From: Cupriavidus numazuensis
Lineage (GTDB): Bacteria > Pseudomonadota > Gammaproteobacteria > Burkholderiales > Burkholderiaceae
Assembly: GCF_905397435.1 (NCBI RefSeq)
Contig: NZ_CAJPVI010000002.1
Location: 1-64,000 of the forward strand
Length of the DNA stretch: 64,000 bases
Reading direction: 5' to 3'
Shown: positions 35,012-43,374 of the stretch, in pieces
How the letters are laid out: each line of letters starts with the position of its first letter
Numbering within the stretch: the first letter of the stretch is position 1
Notes under the pieces: generated by a model
The model's database searches: none
Told to the model about the DNA's origin: nothing
What the model saw: the letters and a program-made list of their open reading frames with translations, nothing else
Translations under genes and position numbers: made by a program

Positions 35012-35119
35012 TCAGGGGCTGCGCTGGGGGCTTGCCACCAGGCGCCGATGAACCCAATAAACGCTTTGCTTCCGGCGGAGCGTGAGGCCCTGCTACAGAG
35101 TCAATGCCGTGATTGTTGT

Positions 35120-35247
35120 CTCCCCTCTCCCATTTATGGGAGAGGGGCGGGGGAGAGGGCAGGAGTCTCCACGAAGTGAGGCGCAACAGTGCTTGCCATG
35201 CGCCTGCCCTCTCCCCCAACCCCTCTCCCGCAAGCGGGAGAGGGGAG
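35120..35247 (+). repeat. Three-arm hairpin repeat, copy 3
   Basis: This is the same element and orientation as 4918-5044. The left arm CCCCTCTCCC-atttat-GGGAGAGGGG and the right arm CCCCTCTCCCGC-aa-GCGGGAGAGGGG are both perfect, with inner GAGAGGGCAGG / CCTGCCCTCTC pairing. It again lies between converging genes (BKACE and a small unknown gene). Confidence 0.85.
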
Positions 35248-35303
35248 CAAACAAGCTGCCAAGCGAGCTTTATCAGCAATCTGACGGTCGAGCGTTCGCT
35301 CGA

Positions 35304-35606
35304 TCAGGATGCCGCCGACTGCACAAGGTCGTCGACGCCGGGCTGCGCTTTCGTATGACTCTGACTGGTCTTGTTCACGTAGCTCCCGGATGCGCCCGCG
35401 CTCGGCGTGACGCCCTGGGCCCGCAGGTGCGCCGCGACCCTCTCGCACCAGTCAAGCAACTGATGCTTGTCCAGATCCGCGACGACGTCTTCACCGAACG
35501 TATTCGAGAGGTCCAGTGCGACGCCCGAAAATTCGGCGCCGTCGTCCCGGATGACCAGGACTCCGTCGCCATCGCCGTCGCACATCTCGATCCTGGTGGC
35601 AGGCAT
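35304..35606 (-). CDS. Small acidic protein of unknown function
   Basis: This 100-residue protein is not one I recognise. ATG 35606 is supported by an excellent AGGAGG eight bases upstream. The N-terminal half is acidic (CDGDGDGVLVIRDDG, then FGEDVVADLDKH) and could form a small beta-alpha domain; the last 35 residues are Ser/Gly/Ala-rich and probably disordered. No signal peptide or membrane segment is present. It lies 150 bp downstream of the motor-like operon on the same strand, so co-transcription is possible but not shown. Confidence 0.65.
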   Translation of the reverse strand: MPATRIEMCDGDGDGVLVIRDDGAEFSGVALDLSNTFGEDVVADLDKHQLLDWCERVAAHLRAQGVTPSAGASGSYVNKTSQSHTKAQPGVDDLVQSAAS

Positions 35607-35756
35607 AGCTGTTACCTCCTGAGGCTTCGTAACCGTCACCTGGTTCGTCAGCGTCGTATCAGGCGCTCTGCCTTGACGGTCGTTTCGCTAGCGTATCTAT
35701 CCTAGAAGATCGGCTTCTCTGCCACCAAGGGCAGATACGGCTTGCGCGCGGGTGGC

Positions 35757-36407
35757 TTACTTGCGCGCCCGGGCTCTGGTGGCCTTCTTCACGACGCCGG
35801 CGCGCGGCGCTTCCTTGCTCGCCATGGCACCGCCGGTGCTCATCTGTTCCAGCCACGTCAGCGCATCCACGTACGACAGGAACTGCTCGAAGTAGCCCGG
35901 CGACATCTCGCGCATCAGCGTCAGCGAACGGTGGACGAGGTGGCTGGAATTCAGCGGTCCCGCATGCTCGGGGACGCGCTCCAGCGACTGCTGCAACTGC
36001 TGGCCGGCGCTGACGCGGGTCCAGGTGTCGCGGAAGTAATCGATCAGCCCGGGTTCCGCGCGTGGCGTGTTGCGCGGAGTCGCGGCGCTGCGGGCAGGCA
36101 TGGCGTCCGGCTCCTGCACGCGGCTCGCGATGTAGTCGACAACGTCGGCCAGCGCGCCGCGCACGGGCACGGGGGTTCGAGGCGCACCGCTCGCGGTGTC
36201 GCTCGGGCATTCGGCTTTCCCCACGGCATCGCCATAAGCCCTGACCAGTTCGGACAGCCTGTCATCGAGCAGCCGGCGCGCGTCGCCGCTGTGCGCGGCC
36301 GCGCGTCGTGCCATGGCTTCGATCAGGCGAAACCGTACCGGGTCGATGCGGTCGGCGCCGTTTTCGCGCCACGCGGCCAGCGTGTCCTGCATGGCGTCGC
36401 TAGCCAT
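35757..36407 (-). CDS. DUF2894 domain protein
   Basis: This 216-residue protein matches the DUF2894 type: an N-terminal helical part (ADRIDPVRFRLIEAMARRAAAHSG-like start), a Pro/Ala-rich linker, and a C-terminal helical part (FRDTWTRVS, VPEHAGPLNSSHLVHRSL, YFEQFLSYVDAL) with a basic tail. It has no membrane segment, so it is probably cytoplasmic. It overlaps the preceding OmpA gene by 8 bases and is the last of four coupled genes. Its role is unknown; it may be an adaptor or regulator of the motor-like complex. Confidence 0.85.
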   Translation of the reverse strand: MASDAMQDTLAAWRENGADRIDPVRFRLIEAMARRAAAHSGDARRLLDDRLSELVRAYGDAVGKAECPSDTASGAPRTPVPVRGALADVVDYIASRVQEPDAMPARSAATPRNTPRAEPGLIDYFRDTWTRVSAGQQLQQSLERVPEHAGPLNSSHLVHRSLTLMREMSPGYFEQFLSYVDALTWLEQMSTGGAMASKEAPRAGVVKKATRARARK

Positions 36408-37047
36408 GGGGTTTGGCCGTTCCCATCGACACGCGCGGTACCGGGGCGATCTCCACGCGCCGGTTCTTGGCGCGGCCGGCCTCGTCGGCGTTCGACGTCA
36501 CCGGTTGCTCGGCACCGAACGCGGCTGAGAACACGGAAGCGGCGGGGATGCCCGCATCGATCAGCGTGCGGGTCACGGTCAGCGCGCGCTGCGCGGACAG
36601 TTCCCAGTTGTCGGCAAAGCGGCGGTTGCGTTCGCCTACCTGTTGGTCGTCGGTAAAGCCGCTGACCATCAGGATCTCGTCGCGCGAGCGCAGATAGGCC
36701 GACAGCGGGCCGGCCAGGCTCTTCAGCACGTCACGGCCCTGTGGCTGGAGCTGGTCGGAGTTGAGCGCGAACAGCACGCTGCCATTGATGCCGATGCGGC
36801 CGTTTACAAGCGTCACGCGGCCGGCGGCGAGCGGGGCCGCCAGCGCCTTTTCCAGGCTCTCGCGGCGCTGCATTTCTTCCTGGCGCTGCTTGGCCTCTTT
36901 CTCGAGCCGGGCCGTGAGTTCCATCTGCGCGCCGATGACGCCAAGCAGGATCAGCACGAACGCGCCCAGCACCACTGACATCAGGTCGCCAAACACGGCC
37001 CATGCGGGTACCGACGGCTCGACGCCGGCGTCGAAGTCGTCTCTCAT
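36400..37047 (-). CDS. MotB-like OmpA-domain protein
   Basis: This 215-residue inner-membrane protein has one N-terminal transmembrane helix (about 17-40). The helix contains FGDLMSVVLG, where Asp21 sits as the ion-binding aspartate does in MotB and ZorB. A short coiled segment (about 45-65) and a periplasmic OmpA peptidoglycan-binding domain (about 85-205, ending NRRVEIAPVP) follow. The gene overlaps the MotA-like gene by four bases (ATGA) and DUF2894 by eight. The pair has the make-up of a stator-type ion-driven motor anchored to the cell wall. Confidence 0.88.
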   Translation of the reverse strand: MRDDFDAGVEPSVPAWAVFGDLMSVVLGAFVLILLGVIGAQMELTARLEKEAKQRQEEMQRRESLEKALAAPLAAGRVTLVNGRIGINGSVLFALNSDQLQPQGRDVLKSLAGPLSAYLRSRDEILMVSGFTDDQQVGERNRRFADNWELSAQRALTVTRTLIDAGIPAASVFSAAFGAEQPVTSNADEAGRAKNRRVEIAPVPRVSMGTAKPHG

Positions 37048-40000
37048 GCGGCCTCTGCGTTGGATGCCTGCTGCCCGGCGAGTTGCTGCAGGTCTTCAAG
37101 CACCTGCTTCTGCGACCGCATGCTCAGGTCGACGACTTCGCGCGCCTGTGCCACGTAGTACGCGAGCTGTTCATCGCTGCGCGTCATGGACTTGTCGAGC
37201 GCGGTCTCGATACGCTCCAGATGGGCCATGAGCTTGTCGTTGGACTCGCTGAACACCTGAACGGCAACGCCAAGCGCTTCGCCGAGGCTTGCCACTTCGA
37301 CCGCGCTGCCCGTGACCTGTGCCGCCACGGTAGCGAGCTTGCCAGTCTCGGATTCGACCTGCTCATGGAAGCGCGTGCCGACACGGTCCAGCAGGCCAGC
37401 CGTGGTGGTGACCAGCGAGTCGACCGCCAAGCGTTGCTCCGTGGACGCATGGTTCACGGCGTCGAGCAGCGTGCCCAGTGTTTCAAGCAGGCGGCCGCGC
37501 TCTTCGAGCATCGCGTTGTCGCGCGCCATGCTGTCCGTGAGCTTCTGGCGCAGTTCGGCGATGACTTCGGCCGCGGCCTTGGGCGCTTCGGTGGCGGCCT
37601 GCACGAGGCGAGAAACCTCGGTGATGGTGTGGCTCGCCTGTGCCTGCGTCTGTGCGGAGATGTCGCGCGTGGTCTGCGCCAGCGTGTCGCAGATGTCCTG
37701 CTGGCGGCTGACGGTCTGCGCCGTGGTCTGCTCCCATTCCTGGCGCAGCGACGATGCCATGGCGCCGAGCGTTTCGGTCCAGGCGGCCATCCGCTGCTCC
37801 TCACGCGCGGCGATCTCGGCCTGCAATGCGACGGCAGCCTTCGGGGCCAGCTCGGCGGCCTGCACGAGGCGATCGATTTCGGCGATCGTGCTGCTCGCGT
37901 GCGTGCGGGCTTCGGTCGAGATATCGCGGGCGGTCTGTGCCAGCGCTTCGGTGATGGCCTGGTGGCGGTCGGACGACTGTTCGCCGGCCTGTTCCATCTG
38001 CGCGCGCAGCGTCGCAGCCATGCCGGTCAGCGCCTCGGTCCACGCGGTAAAGCGCTGCTGATCGCGGGAGGCCAGTTCTTCCTGCAGCGCGACAGCGGCC
38101 TTCGGGGCCAGCTCTGCGGCCTGCACGAGGCGGTCGATCTCGGCGATGGTGGTGCTGGCGTGTGTGCGCGCCTCGGCCGACATATCGCGCGCGGTCTGTG
38201 CCAGCGTTTCCGTGATCTGCTGCTGATGGCCAGCCGCACTGGCGTTGGCCTGTTCCATCTGTGCGCGCAGCGCTGCGGCCATGGCGGCCAGTGCCTCGGT
38301 CCACGCGGTAAGGCGTTGCTGATCGCGGGAGGCGAGTTCTTCCTGCAGCGCTACGGCAGCCTTCGGCGCCAGTTCGGCAGCCTGCACAAGGCGTTCGATC
38401 TCGGCGATGGTGGTGCTGGCGTGCGTGCGCGCCTCGGCCGACATATCGCGTGCGGTCTGTGCCAGCGTTTCGGTGATCTGTTGCTGCTGCTCAGCGGCGT
38501 TCGTACCTGCCTGTTCCATCTGCGCGCGCAGCGTCGCGGCCAGGGCGGCCAGCGCCTCGGTCCACGCGGTGAAACGCTGCTGATCGCGGGAGGCGAGTTC
38601 TTCCTGCAGCGCGACAGCGGCTTTCGGGGCCAGCTCGGCGGCCTGCACGAGGCGGTCGATCTCGGCAATGGTAGTGCTGGCGTGCGTGCGCGCTTCCGCC
38701 GACATATCGCGTGCGGTCTGTGCCAGCGTTTCCGTGATCTGCTGCTGATGGCCAGCGGCCGCTGCGTTGGCTTGCTCCATCTGCGCACGCAGCACAGCGG
38801 CCATGCCGGCCAGTGCCTCGGTCCACGCAGTCAGGCGTTGCTGATCGCGCGAGGCGAGTTCCTCCTGCAGCGCTACGGCAGCCTTCGGGGCATGCTCGGC
38901 GGCCTGGACGAGGCGATCGATCTCGGCAATCGTGCTGCCGGCATGCGTGCGCGCCTCGGCGGAGATATCGCGCGCGGTCTGCGCCAGCGCAGCGGCGGTT
39001 TCCTGCTGGTGGCTCGCGGCACGCGCGCTGGCCTGTTCCAGGTCGCTGCGCAGGGTCGCCGCGACCGCGCCGAGCGTGTCCGTCCAAGCCTGCAGGCGCT
39101 GGGCGTCCTGCGCGGACAGTTGCTGCTTCAGGTCCGCATGGGTGCGGGCCACGGCTTGCACCAGCGAAGCGGCTTGCTGCTCAAACGCGGCTGCGGCATT
39201 CGCCACGGCCTGCCGGTTGTCGCCGGCCATCTTCTCGCCGAGGCTTGCCTGCCGCGCCAGCGCGTCGTTCCAGGCTTCGGCGGCGCTGCCCGCCGTGGCA
39301 TCCAGGCGCGTGGCCACGCTTTCGACCAGGCCGGCCGAGCGTTGATCGAACGTCTGCGCGAAGCCATCGAGCGTGGCGCGCAGGTCGCTGGCCTGCGCCT
39401 CGGTAGTGCGCTGGTGTCCGGCCAGTGCCTGCTGCCACAGGTCCGCGACGGTGGCCGTCGTGCCTTCAAAGCGAGTCGACAGGCCGTCGAGCTGCAGTTT
39501 CACGGCGTCCGTGACGGTGGTGTGCAGCGCCGCGGTTTCGCGCGCGATGCCTGCCATGGTGGCCTCGACGGCGGGCTGGATCGCCGCGCTGGCGGTGCGC
39601 GTGCTATCGGCGATGCTTTGCGTCAGCGACTGCTGCACGGCGTCGGCGAGCCGGCCGTACGCCGCATCGGTGCGGTCATGGAACACGGCCTGGCTGGCGG
39701 CCAGCCGATCGGACATTGCCTGGTGCTGCTGCTCCATGGTCGTCATCATGGCCTGCAGCCGGTCGACTAGCGTGGGCATCACGTCTGCCTGCCGCTGCAG
39801 CAGCCGGAACGCCTCTTCGCGCTGGTGCGTGCGCGAGAACGGGCGCAGCGTGGTGGCGATGCGTGCGTCGAGCGCCTGCGCGGTCTCGATGCGTTCGCGC
39901 CGGCACAGCGCCGAAAGCAGGCCCAGCATGGCCGAGGTGGCGACGCCGGCGACCGACGTGCCGAACGCGAAGCCGAGCCCCTTGACCGGCGCGGCCAGCG

Positions 40001-40442
40001 ACGCGCGGATGGCATCGAGGTCCGCGGCGCCTTCAAGCGCGATCCCGGTGCCGCGCAGCGTCGCCACCATGCCCAGGAACGTGCCGAACATGCCGAGCAG
40101 GACCAGCAGGCCCACCAGGTAGGGCGTCAGGGCCGGGCCGGGCAGGGCGGTGCGCTCGCCTTCGACGCGCAGGCGCACGGCATTGCGCAGGCTCGGATGC
40201 AGAGGCTCGATCCAGCCGGCAAGGCTCGCGGGCGACTCGGACAGCCCCGCGATGGCCTGCGCCAGCGAGGACGTGGCTTGTCGGTAGCGCTTCAGTTCGA
40301 ACGCCCCGGCCAGGTAGAAGCCGCCGATCAGCAGCGTGACGGCCAGGGCCAGCGCATTGGTGCCCGCGTAGCCGGCGCTGATCCAGCCCACGACGGCCAG
40401 GCCTGCCAGGAAGACGACGATATGAGTAATGGGTCGGGTCAT
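37044..40442 (-). CDS. MotA/ExbB-like DUF802 protein with long repetitive coiled-coil tail
   Basis: This 1132-residue membrane protein has two N-terminal transmembrane helices (about 5-45), a cytoplasmic loop, and two further helices (LVGLLVLLGMFGTFLGMVATL and GLGFAFGTSVAGVATSAMLGLL), the pattern of MotA, ExbB, TolQ and ZorA. About 920 residues of predicted coiled coil follow, including five near-identical 87-residue repeats and a diverged sixth. The ATG at 40442 is used; a GTG at 40463 overlapping the preceding gene is also possible, and neither has a good ribosome-binding site. It sits in a four-gene operon with DUF3348, a MotB-like protein and DUF2894. A proton- or sodium-driven motor whose tail reaches into the cytoplasm is the likely structure; its task is unknown. 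Confidence 0.85.
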   Translation of the reverse strand: MTRPITHIVVFLAGLAVVGWISAGYAGTNALALAVTLLIGGFYLAGAFELKRYRQATSSLAQAIAGLSESPASLAGWIEPLHPSLRNAVRLRVEGERTALPGPALTPYLVGLLVLLGMFGTFLGMVATLRGTGIALEGAADLDAIRASLAAPVKGLGFAFGTSVAGVATSAMLGLLSALCRRERIETAQALDARIATTLRPFSRTHQREEAFRLLQRQADVMPTLVDRLQAMMTTMEQQHQAMSDRLAASQAVFHDRTDAAYGRLADAVQQSLTQSIADSTRTASAAIQPAVEATMAGIARETAALHTTVTDAVKLQLDGLSTRFEGTTATVADLWQQALAGHQRTTEAQASDLRATLDGFAQTFDQRSAGLVESVATRLDATAGSAAEAWNDALARQASLGEKMAGDNRQAVANAAAAFEQQAASLVQAVARTHADLKQQLSAQDAQRLQAWTDTLGAVAATLRSDLEQASARAASHQQETAAALAQTARDISAEARTHAGSTIAEIDRLVQAAEHAPKAAVALQEELASRDQQRLTAWTEALAGMAAVLRAQMEQANAAAAGHQQQITETLAQTARDMSAEARTHASTTIAEIDRLVQAAELAPKAAVALQEELASRDQQRFTAWTEALAALAATLRAQMEQAGTNAAEQQQQITETLAQTARDMSAEARTHASTTIAEIERLVQAAELAPKAAVALQEELASRDQQRLTAWTEALAAMAAALRAQMEQANASAAGHQQQITETLAQTARDMSAEARTHASTTIAEIDRLVQAAELAPKAAVALQEELASRDQQRFTAWTEALTGMAATLRAQMEQAGEQSSDRHQAITEALAQTARDISTEARTHASSTIAEIDRLVQAAELAPKAAVALQAEIAAREEQRMAAWTETLGAMASSLRQEWEQTTAQTVSRQQDICDTLAQTTRDISAQTQAQASHTITEVSRLVQAATEAPKAAAEVIAELRQKLTDSMARDNAMLEERGRLLETLGTLLDAVNHASTEQRLAVDSLVTTTAGLLDRVGTRFHEQVESETGKLATVAAQVTGSAVEVASLGEALGVAVQVFSESNDKLMAHLERIETALDKSMTRSDEQLAYYVAQAREVVDLSMRSQKQVLEDLQQLAGQQASNAEAA
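37680..38984 (-). repeat. Five 261-bp tandem repeats inside the DUF802 gene
   Basis: Five units (38984-38724, 38723-38463, 38462-38202, 38201-37941, 37940-37680) each encode 87 residues from AQTARD through RTHAS, LAPKAAVALQ and AWTEAL to the next unit. They are very similar at the DNA level; a diverged sixth unit follows and a partial one precedes. The period keeps the coiled-coil register and the copy number could change by recombination. Confidence 0.9.
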
Positions 40443-40452
40443 GATGGTTGGG

Positions 40453-41196
40453 TTAGCTGTCACGCAGCGCCGCGAGCAATCCTTCGACCGGCTGGAAGCG
40501 GATGTCCAGCTCGGCGCGCAACACGCTCTGCATATCGTTCTGAAAGACGGTCAGCCAGGCACCGGACGACGCGGGGGACGACGCGGGTGCCGGCTTGCCC
40601 GCCGCCTGGGCGCTGGCCAGCGCGGCTTCCTCGGCCTGGCGCAGGCGCGTGAAGTGCCCTTCGAGCATCCCGGGTACGGTAGCCAGCAGCGCCTGTTCGC
40701 GCGCGCCCAGCACGCGCTCCATGACGGCATCGACCATGGACAGGCGCGTCATGCCGGCACCTCTTGCCGCCAGCGTTGCCCGCAGCCGGCCGCGCAGGCT
40801 GCCGATTTCCGTTTCCATGGCCTGCTGCAATGTGACGTACCGTTGGCGGAGTGGCGCATAGTCGACAACCGCCTCCGCCGGGTCCGGCACGGCCGGGCGT
40901 GGCCGTCCGCGCTGCCGGCTGCTGCCGGCCTTGTCTTCCGCAACGGCTGCCGCCAGCGCGGCCTTGACGCGGGCACAGTCGGCCTGCTCGGTGCCGGCCG
41001 CGCGCGCGCCGGCCGCCGCCGGCGGATTGCCGTTCAGCGCGGCGGACAAGGCGATCGCGTCCGTCCAGCCAAGCCATTGGCCGAGCTGGTCGGAAAGTGA
41101 TTGTCCGGATTCGGGGGCGTCGTCGCCGGTCAGGCGAACCAGCAGGCGGATCAGCGTGGGGCCGCTGAACCCTGCGCGCCGTGGAGCTTGGAGCAT
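40453..41196 (-). CDS. DUF3348 domain protein
   Basis: This 247-residue protein matches DUF3348: an N-terminal part (GPTLIRLLVRLTG, SLSDQLGQWLGWTDAIALS), an Ala/Arg-rich linker, and a C-terminal helical part (DYAPLRQRYVTLQQAME, GHFTRLRQAEEAAL, FQPVEGLLAAL). It lacks membrane segments. ATG 41196 begins the conserved region. It is the first gene of the operon, 10 bases before the MotA-like ATG. Its constant company with DUF802, OmpA and DUF2894 genes, which I know from related genomes, suggests a cytoplasmic part of the same machine. Confidence 0.85.
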   Translation of the reverse strand: MLQAPRRAGFSGPTLIRLLVRLTGDDAPESGQSLSDQLGQWLGWTDAIALSAALNGNPPAAAGARAAGTEQADCARVKAALAAAVAEDKAGSSRQRGRPRPAVPDPAEAVVDYAPLRQRYVTLQQAMETEIGSLRGRLRATLAARGAGMTRLSMVDAVMERVLGAREQALLATVPGMLEGHFTRLRQAEEAALASAQAAGKPAPASSPASSGAWLTVFQNDMQSVLRAELDIRFQPVEGLLAALRDS

Positions 41197-41330
41197 GTCG
41201 CCAGAGCGAAAAATCCAGCAGTTTACACTCCCGCGCGTGCGATTTCGCCGCTTTCGCGGCCAGACCGGTGGCGGTCGGCCCCTAAGCGGCGGCTTGGGGA
41301 GGTGGATCGTGTGGATTTCGCTGGCGGATC

Positions 41331-41347
41331 GGCCGCTGACAGCGGCC
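41331..41347. terminator. Perfect hairpin after dipZ
   Basis: GGCCGCTGACAGCGGCC is an 8-bp perfect stem with a single central base, just past the dipZ stop and upstream of the DUF3348 operon. There is no T-run. A close relative (GGCGGCTGTCAGCCGCC) lies at another gene end at 53425. Confidence 0.4.
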
Positions 41348-41353
41348 CGGCGG

Positions 41354-43159
41354 CTAGCCGAAGGTGAAGGCGTAGGCCTGCGCGCCAGGGTCGAGGAAGC
41401 GGATCTCGAACGTATGCTCGCCGACCTCGCCTGCCTGCCGCACAAGCTGGTAGAGCCGCGTCTGCGTGACGGCGCCATTGCCGCCCGCGTCCGTATCGGC
41501 GCCGTGGTTCTTGCCCGGCGGCTTGCCATCGATCGTCACGACGAAGCGGACGGCCTGGCCATTGGCTGCGGGCCCCAGCACCAGATGCAGGTCGCGCGCA
41601 TGGAAGCGGTAGCGGATGGTGCCATCGGCACGATCGAGCGTTGCCTGCTCGGGGCCGACGGTCCATTGCCCTGACAGGCCCCACTCGTTGAGAAGCAGCT
41701 TGCCAACGGTGTACTGCCGGGGCGCGTCGGGCCGCATCTCGCCCGGCGAGGCGAAGTTCGTTGCCTGGCTGTAGCCGATATAGGTTTCGTCGGAGCGCAC
41801 GTTGCGCAGGTCCGGTGCTGCCTGCGCGCCGGCTGCATCGGGAGAGACGACATCGCTTGCCACCGTGCGCCCGCTGGCCTCAGCCAGCAACGTCTGGATG
41901 ACGCGTTCGGAATTCGCATATCCGCCTTCGCCGAACTGGTGATGGCGGATATTGCCGCGCGCATCGACAAAGTACGCGGCCGGCCAGTAGCTGTTATGGA
42001 AGGCGCGCCAGATGCGGTAGTCGCTGTCCACGGCCACGGGAAAGCCGATGCGGAAGTCCGCCACCGCGCGCTTGACGTTGTCCGTCGATTTTTCAAAGGC
42101 GAACTCGGGCGTGTGTACGCCGACCACCGTCAGGCCCTGGTCCTTGTACTTGTCCGCCCATGCGCGCAGGTAGGGCAGAGTGCGGATGCAGTTGATGCAG
42201 GAATAGGTCCAGAAGTAGACCAGCGTGACCTTGCCCTGCAGCTGCTCGCGCGACAGCGGCGGCGAGTTGAGCCATTGCACCGCGCCGTCGAGGGCGGGTA
42301 GCCGGCCCTCTACCGGAAGGGCGGGCAGGGGACCCGGGAAACCGACGCGCGTGTCGTTCGCCGCCAGCAGCATGCCGTTGCCGGGAGCCGCTACATCCGC
42401 TACATCATTGGCCGCTTGCGGCGCGGGGCGGTCCCTGTGCAGCGCATCGACCAGTGCCTGCTCAAGACGCGCCGGGCCGCCGGCGGACCATCGCGCCAGC
42501 AGGCCGGTGTCGGCGCCAAGCCCGATGACCACTACGCTCCCGAGCACGCCCGCGCCCAGACCGCGGCGCAGCCATTCGCTTGCGCCCAGGCTCCGCTTCA
42601 TGGCCGCGAAAACCCCGCCGCCGAGGCCAAGCGCGGCTGCGAGCGACGTCGCCGCACCGGCGGCATAGGCGGCGAGCGCCAGCGACGTGGATACGCTGGC
42701 GCCGTTCAGCGCAGCCCCGGTCAGCACCAGGCCGAGGATCGGGCCCGCACAAGGCGCCCACAGCATGCCGGTGGCAATGCCGAGCAGCAGCGAGCCCCAT
42801 GGCGAAGCCGATGCCTCGGGCGTTGACGCGGCCCGGCCCGCGAGGCGGTTCCCCAACGCCACGGCCGGCCGGGCGAGCGTGTCGGCTACCCTGGGTACCA
42901 GCAGCGAGAGCCCGAACACGGCGAGCAGCGCCAGCGCACCGATGCGGCCATAGGCGTTGGCGCGCACCGCCCAGGCGCCCCCGGCGGACGCCAGCGACGC
43001 CACGGCGGCAAAGGTCAGCGCCATCCCGGCCAGCATCGGCAGCCGTCCGCGCAGGAACGGCTGCCCGCTGCGGCTCAGGACGAAGGGCAGGACGGGCAGG
43101 ATGCACGGACTCAGGATGGTCAGGGCACCGCCCAGGTAGGCGAGGAGGAGCAAGGTCAT
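41354..43159 (-). CDS. dipZ: DipZ: CcdA-type thiol transporter fused to a TlpA-like redoxin
   Basis: This 601-residue inner-membrane protein carries reducing power to the periplasm. The N-terminal CcdA-like part (about 1-240, LSPCILPVLPFVLSRSG and GMLWAPCAGPILGLVLTG, each with a membrane cysteine) is joined to a periplasmic thioredoxin domain with the active site CINC (Cys321, Cys324). A C-terminal beta-sandwich domain (about 455-601) follows. AAAGGAC precedes the ATG. The redoxin domain closely resembles the separate TlpA-like protein at 45610. The gene is divergent from an OmpR-type response regulator, and shared TTTGTA/TGTAT repeats in the gap suggest control by it. Confidence 0.92.
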   Translation of the reverse strand: MTLLLLAYLGGALTILSPCILPVLPFVLSRSGQPFLRGRLPMLAGMALTFAAVASLASAGGAWAVRANAYGRIGALALLAVFGLSLLVPRVADTLARPAVALGNRLAGRAASTPEASASPWGSLLLGIATGMLWAPCAGPILGLVLTGAALNGASVSTSLALAAYAAGAATSLAAALGLGGGVFAAMKRSLGASEWLRRGLGAGVLGSVVVIGLGADTGLLARWSAGGPARLEQALVDALHRDRPAPQAANDVADVAAPGNGMLLAANDTRVGFPGPLPALPVEGRLPALDGAVQWLNSPPLSREQLQGKVTLVYFWTYSCINCIRTLPYLRAWADKYKDQGLTVVGVHTPEFAFEKSTDNVKRAVADFRIGFPVAVDSDYRIWRAFHNSYWPAAYFVDARGNIRHHQFGEGGYANSERVIQTLLAEASGRTVASDVVSPDAAGAQAAPDLRNVRSDETYIGYSQATNFASPGEMRPDAPRQYTVGKLLLNEWGLSGQWTVGPEQATLDRADGTIRYRFHARDLHLVLGPAANGQAVRFVVTIDGKPPGKNHGADTDAGGNGAVTQTRLYQLVRQAGEVGEHTFEIRFLDPGAQAYAFTFG

Positions 43160-43252
43160 GATGGTGTCCTTTCGTTGGGCGCGGGCCCCGAGGATTGGCA
43201 TGCCCCGATCAGACTCCCTTCGCGTCGCCGGCATGTGTCGCCGATCGGCGTT

Positions 43253-43301
43253 TTTGTACCGCTTTGTGCAGCCCTGGCCGCCAGATACATGGCGATACAC
43301 G
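43253..43301. promoter_or_regulatory. Response-regulator boxes between dipZ and the two-component system
   Basis: TTTGTAC (43253-43259) and TTTGTGC (43263-43269) are direct repeats with 10-bp phase. On the other strand two TGTAT repeats (complements of ATACA at 43285-43289 and 43295-43299) have the same phase. A -10-like TACAAT at 43320-43325 follows without a -35. A matching pair lies at 45444-45460. OmpR-family regulators bind such repeats. Confidence 0.6.
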
Positions 43302-43374
43302 CGCGCCGGCCGGCCCCAATACAATGCTGGCAAAGCAGGCTGCCCGTTCACTTTCACTTTGCCGAGGCAACACG

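Noticed and set aside
37002..39770. Long plus-strand frame opposite the DUF802 gene (922 codons)
   Set aside because: It mirrors the 261-bp repeats of the real gene and has a His/Arg/Gly-rich composition typical of antisense frames in GC-rich DNA.
35757..41196. Zorya defence system
   Set aside because: A ZorAB-like pair is present, but ZorC, ZorD or ZorE are missing and the partners are DUF3348 and DUF2894; the name Zorya is not justified.
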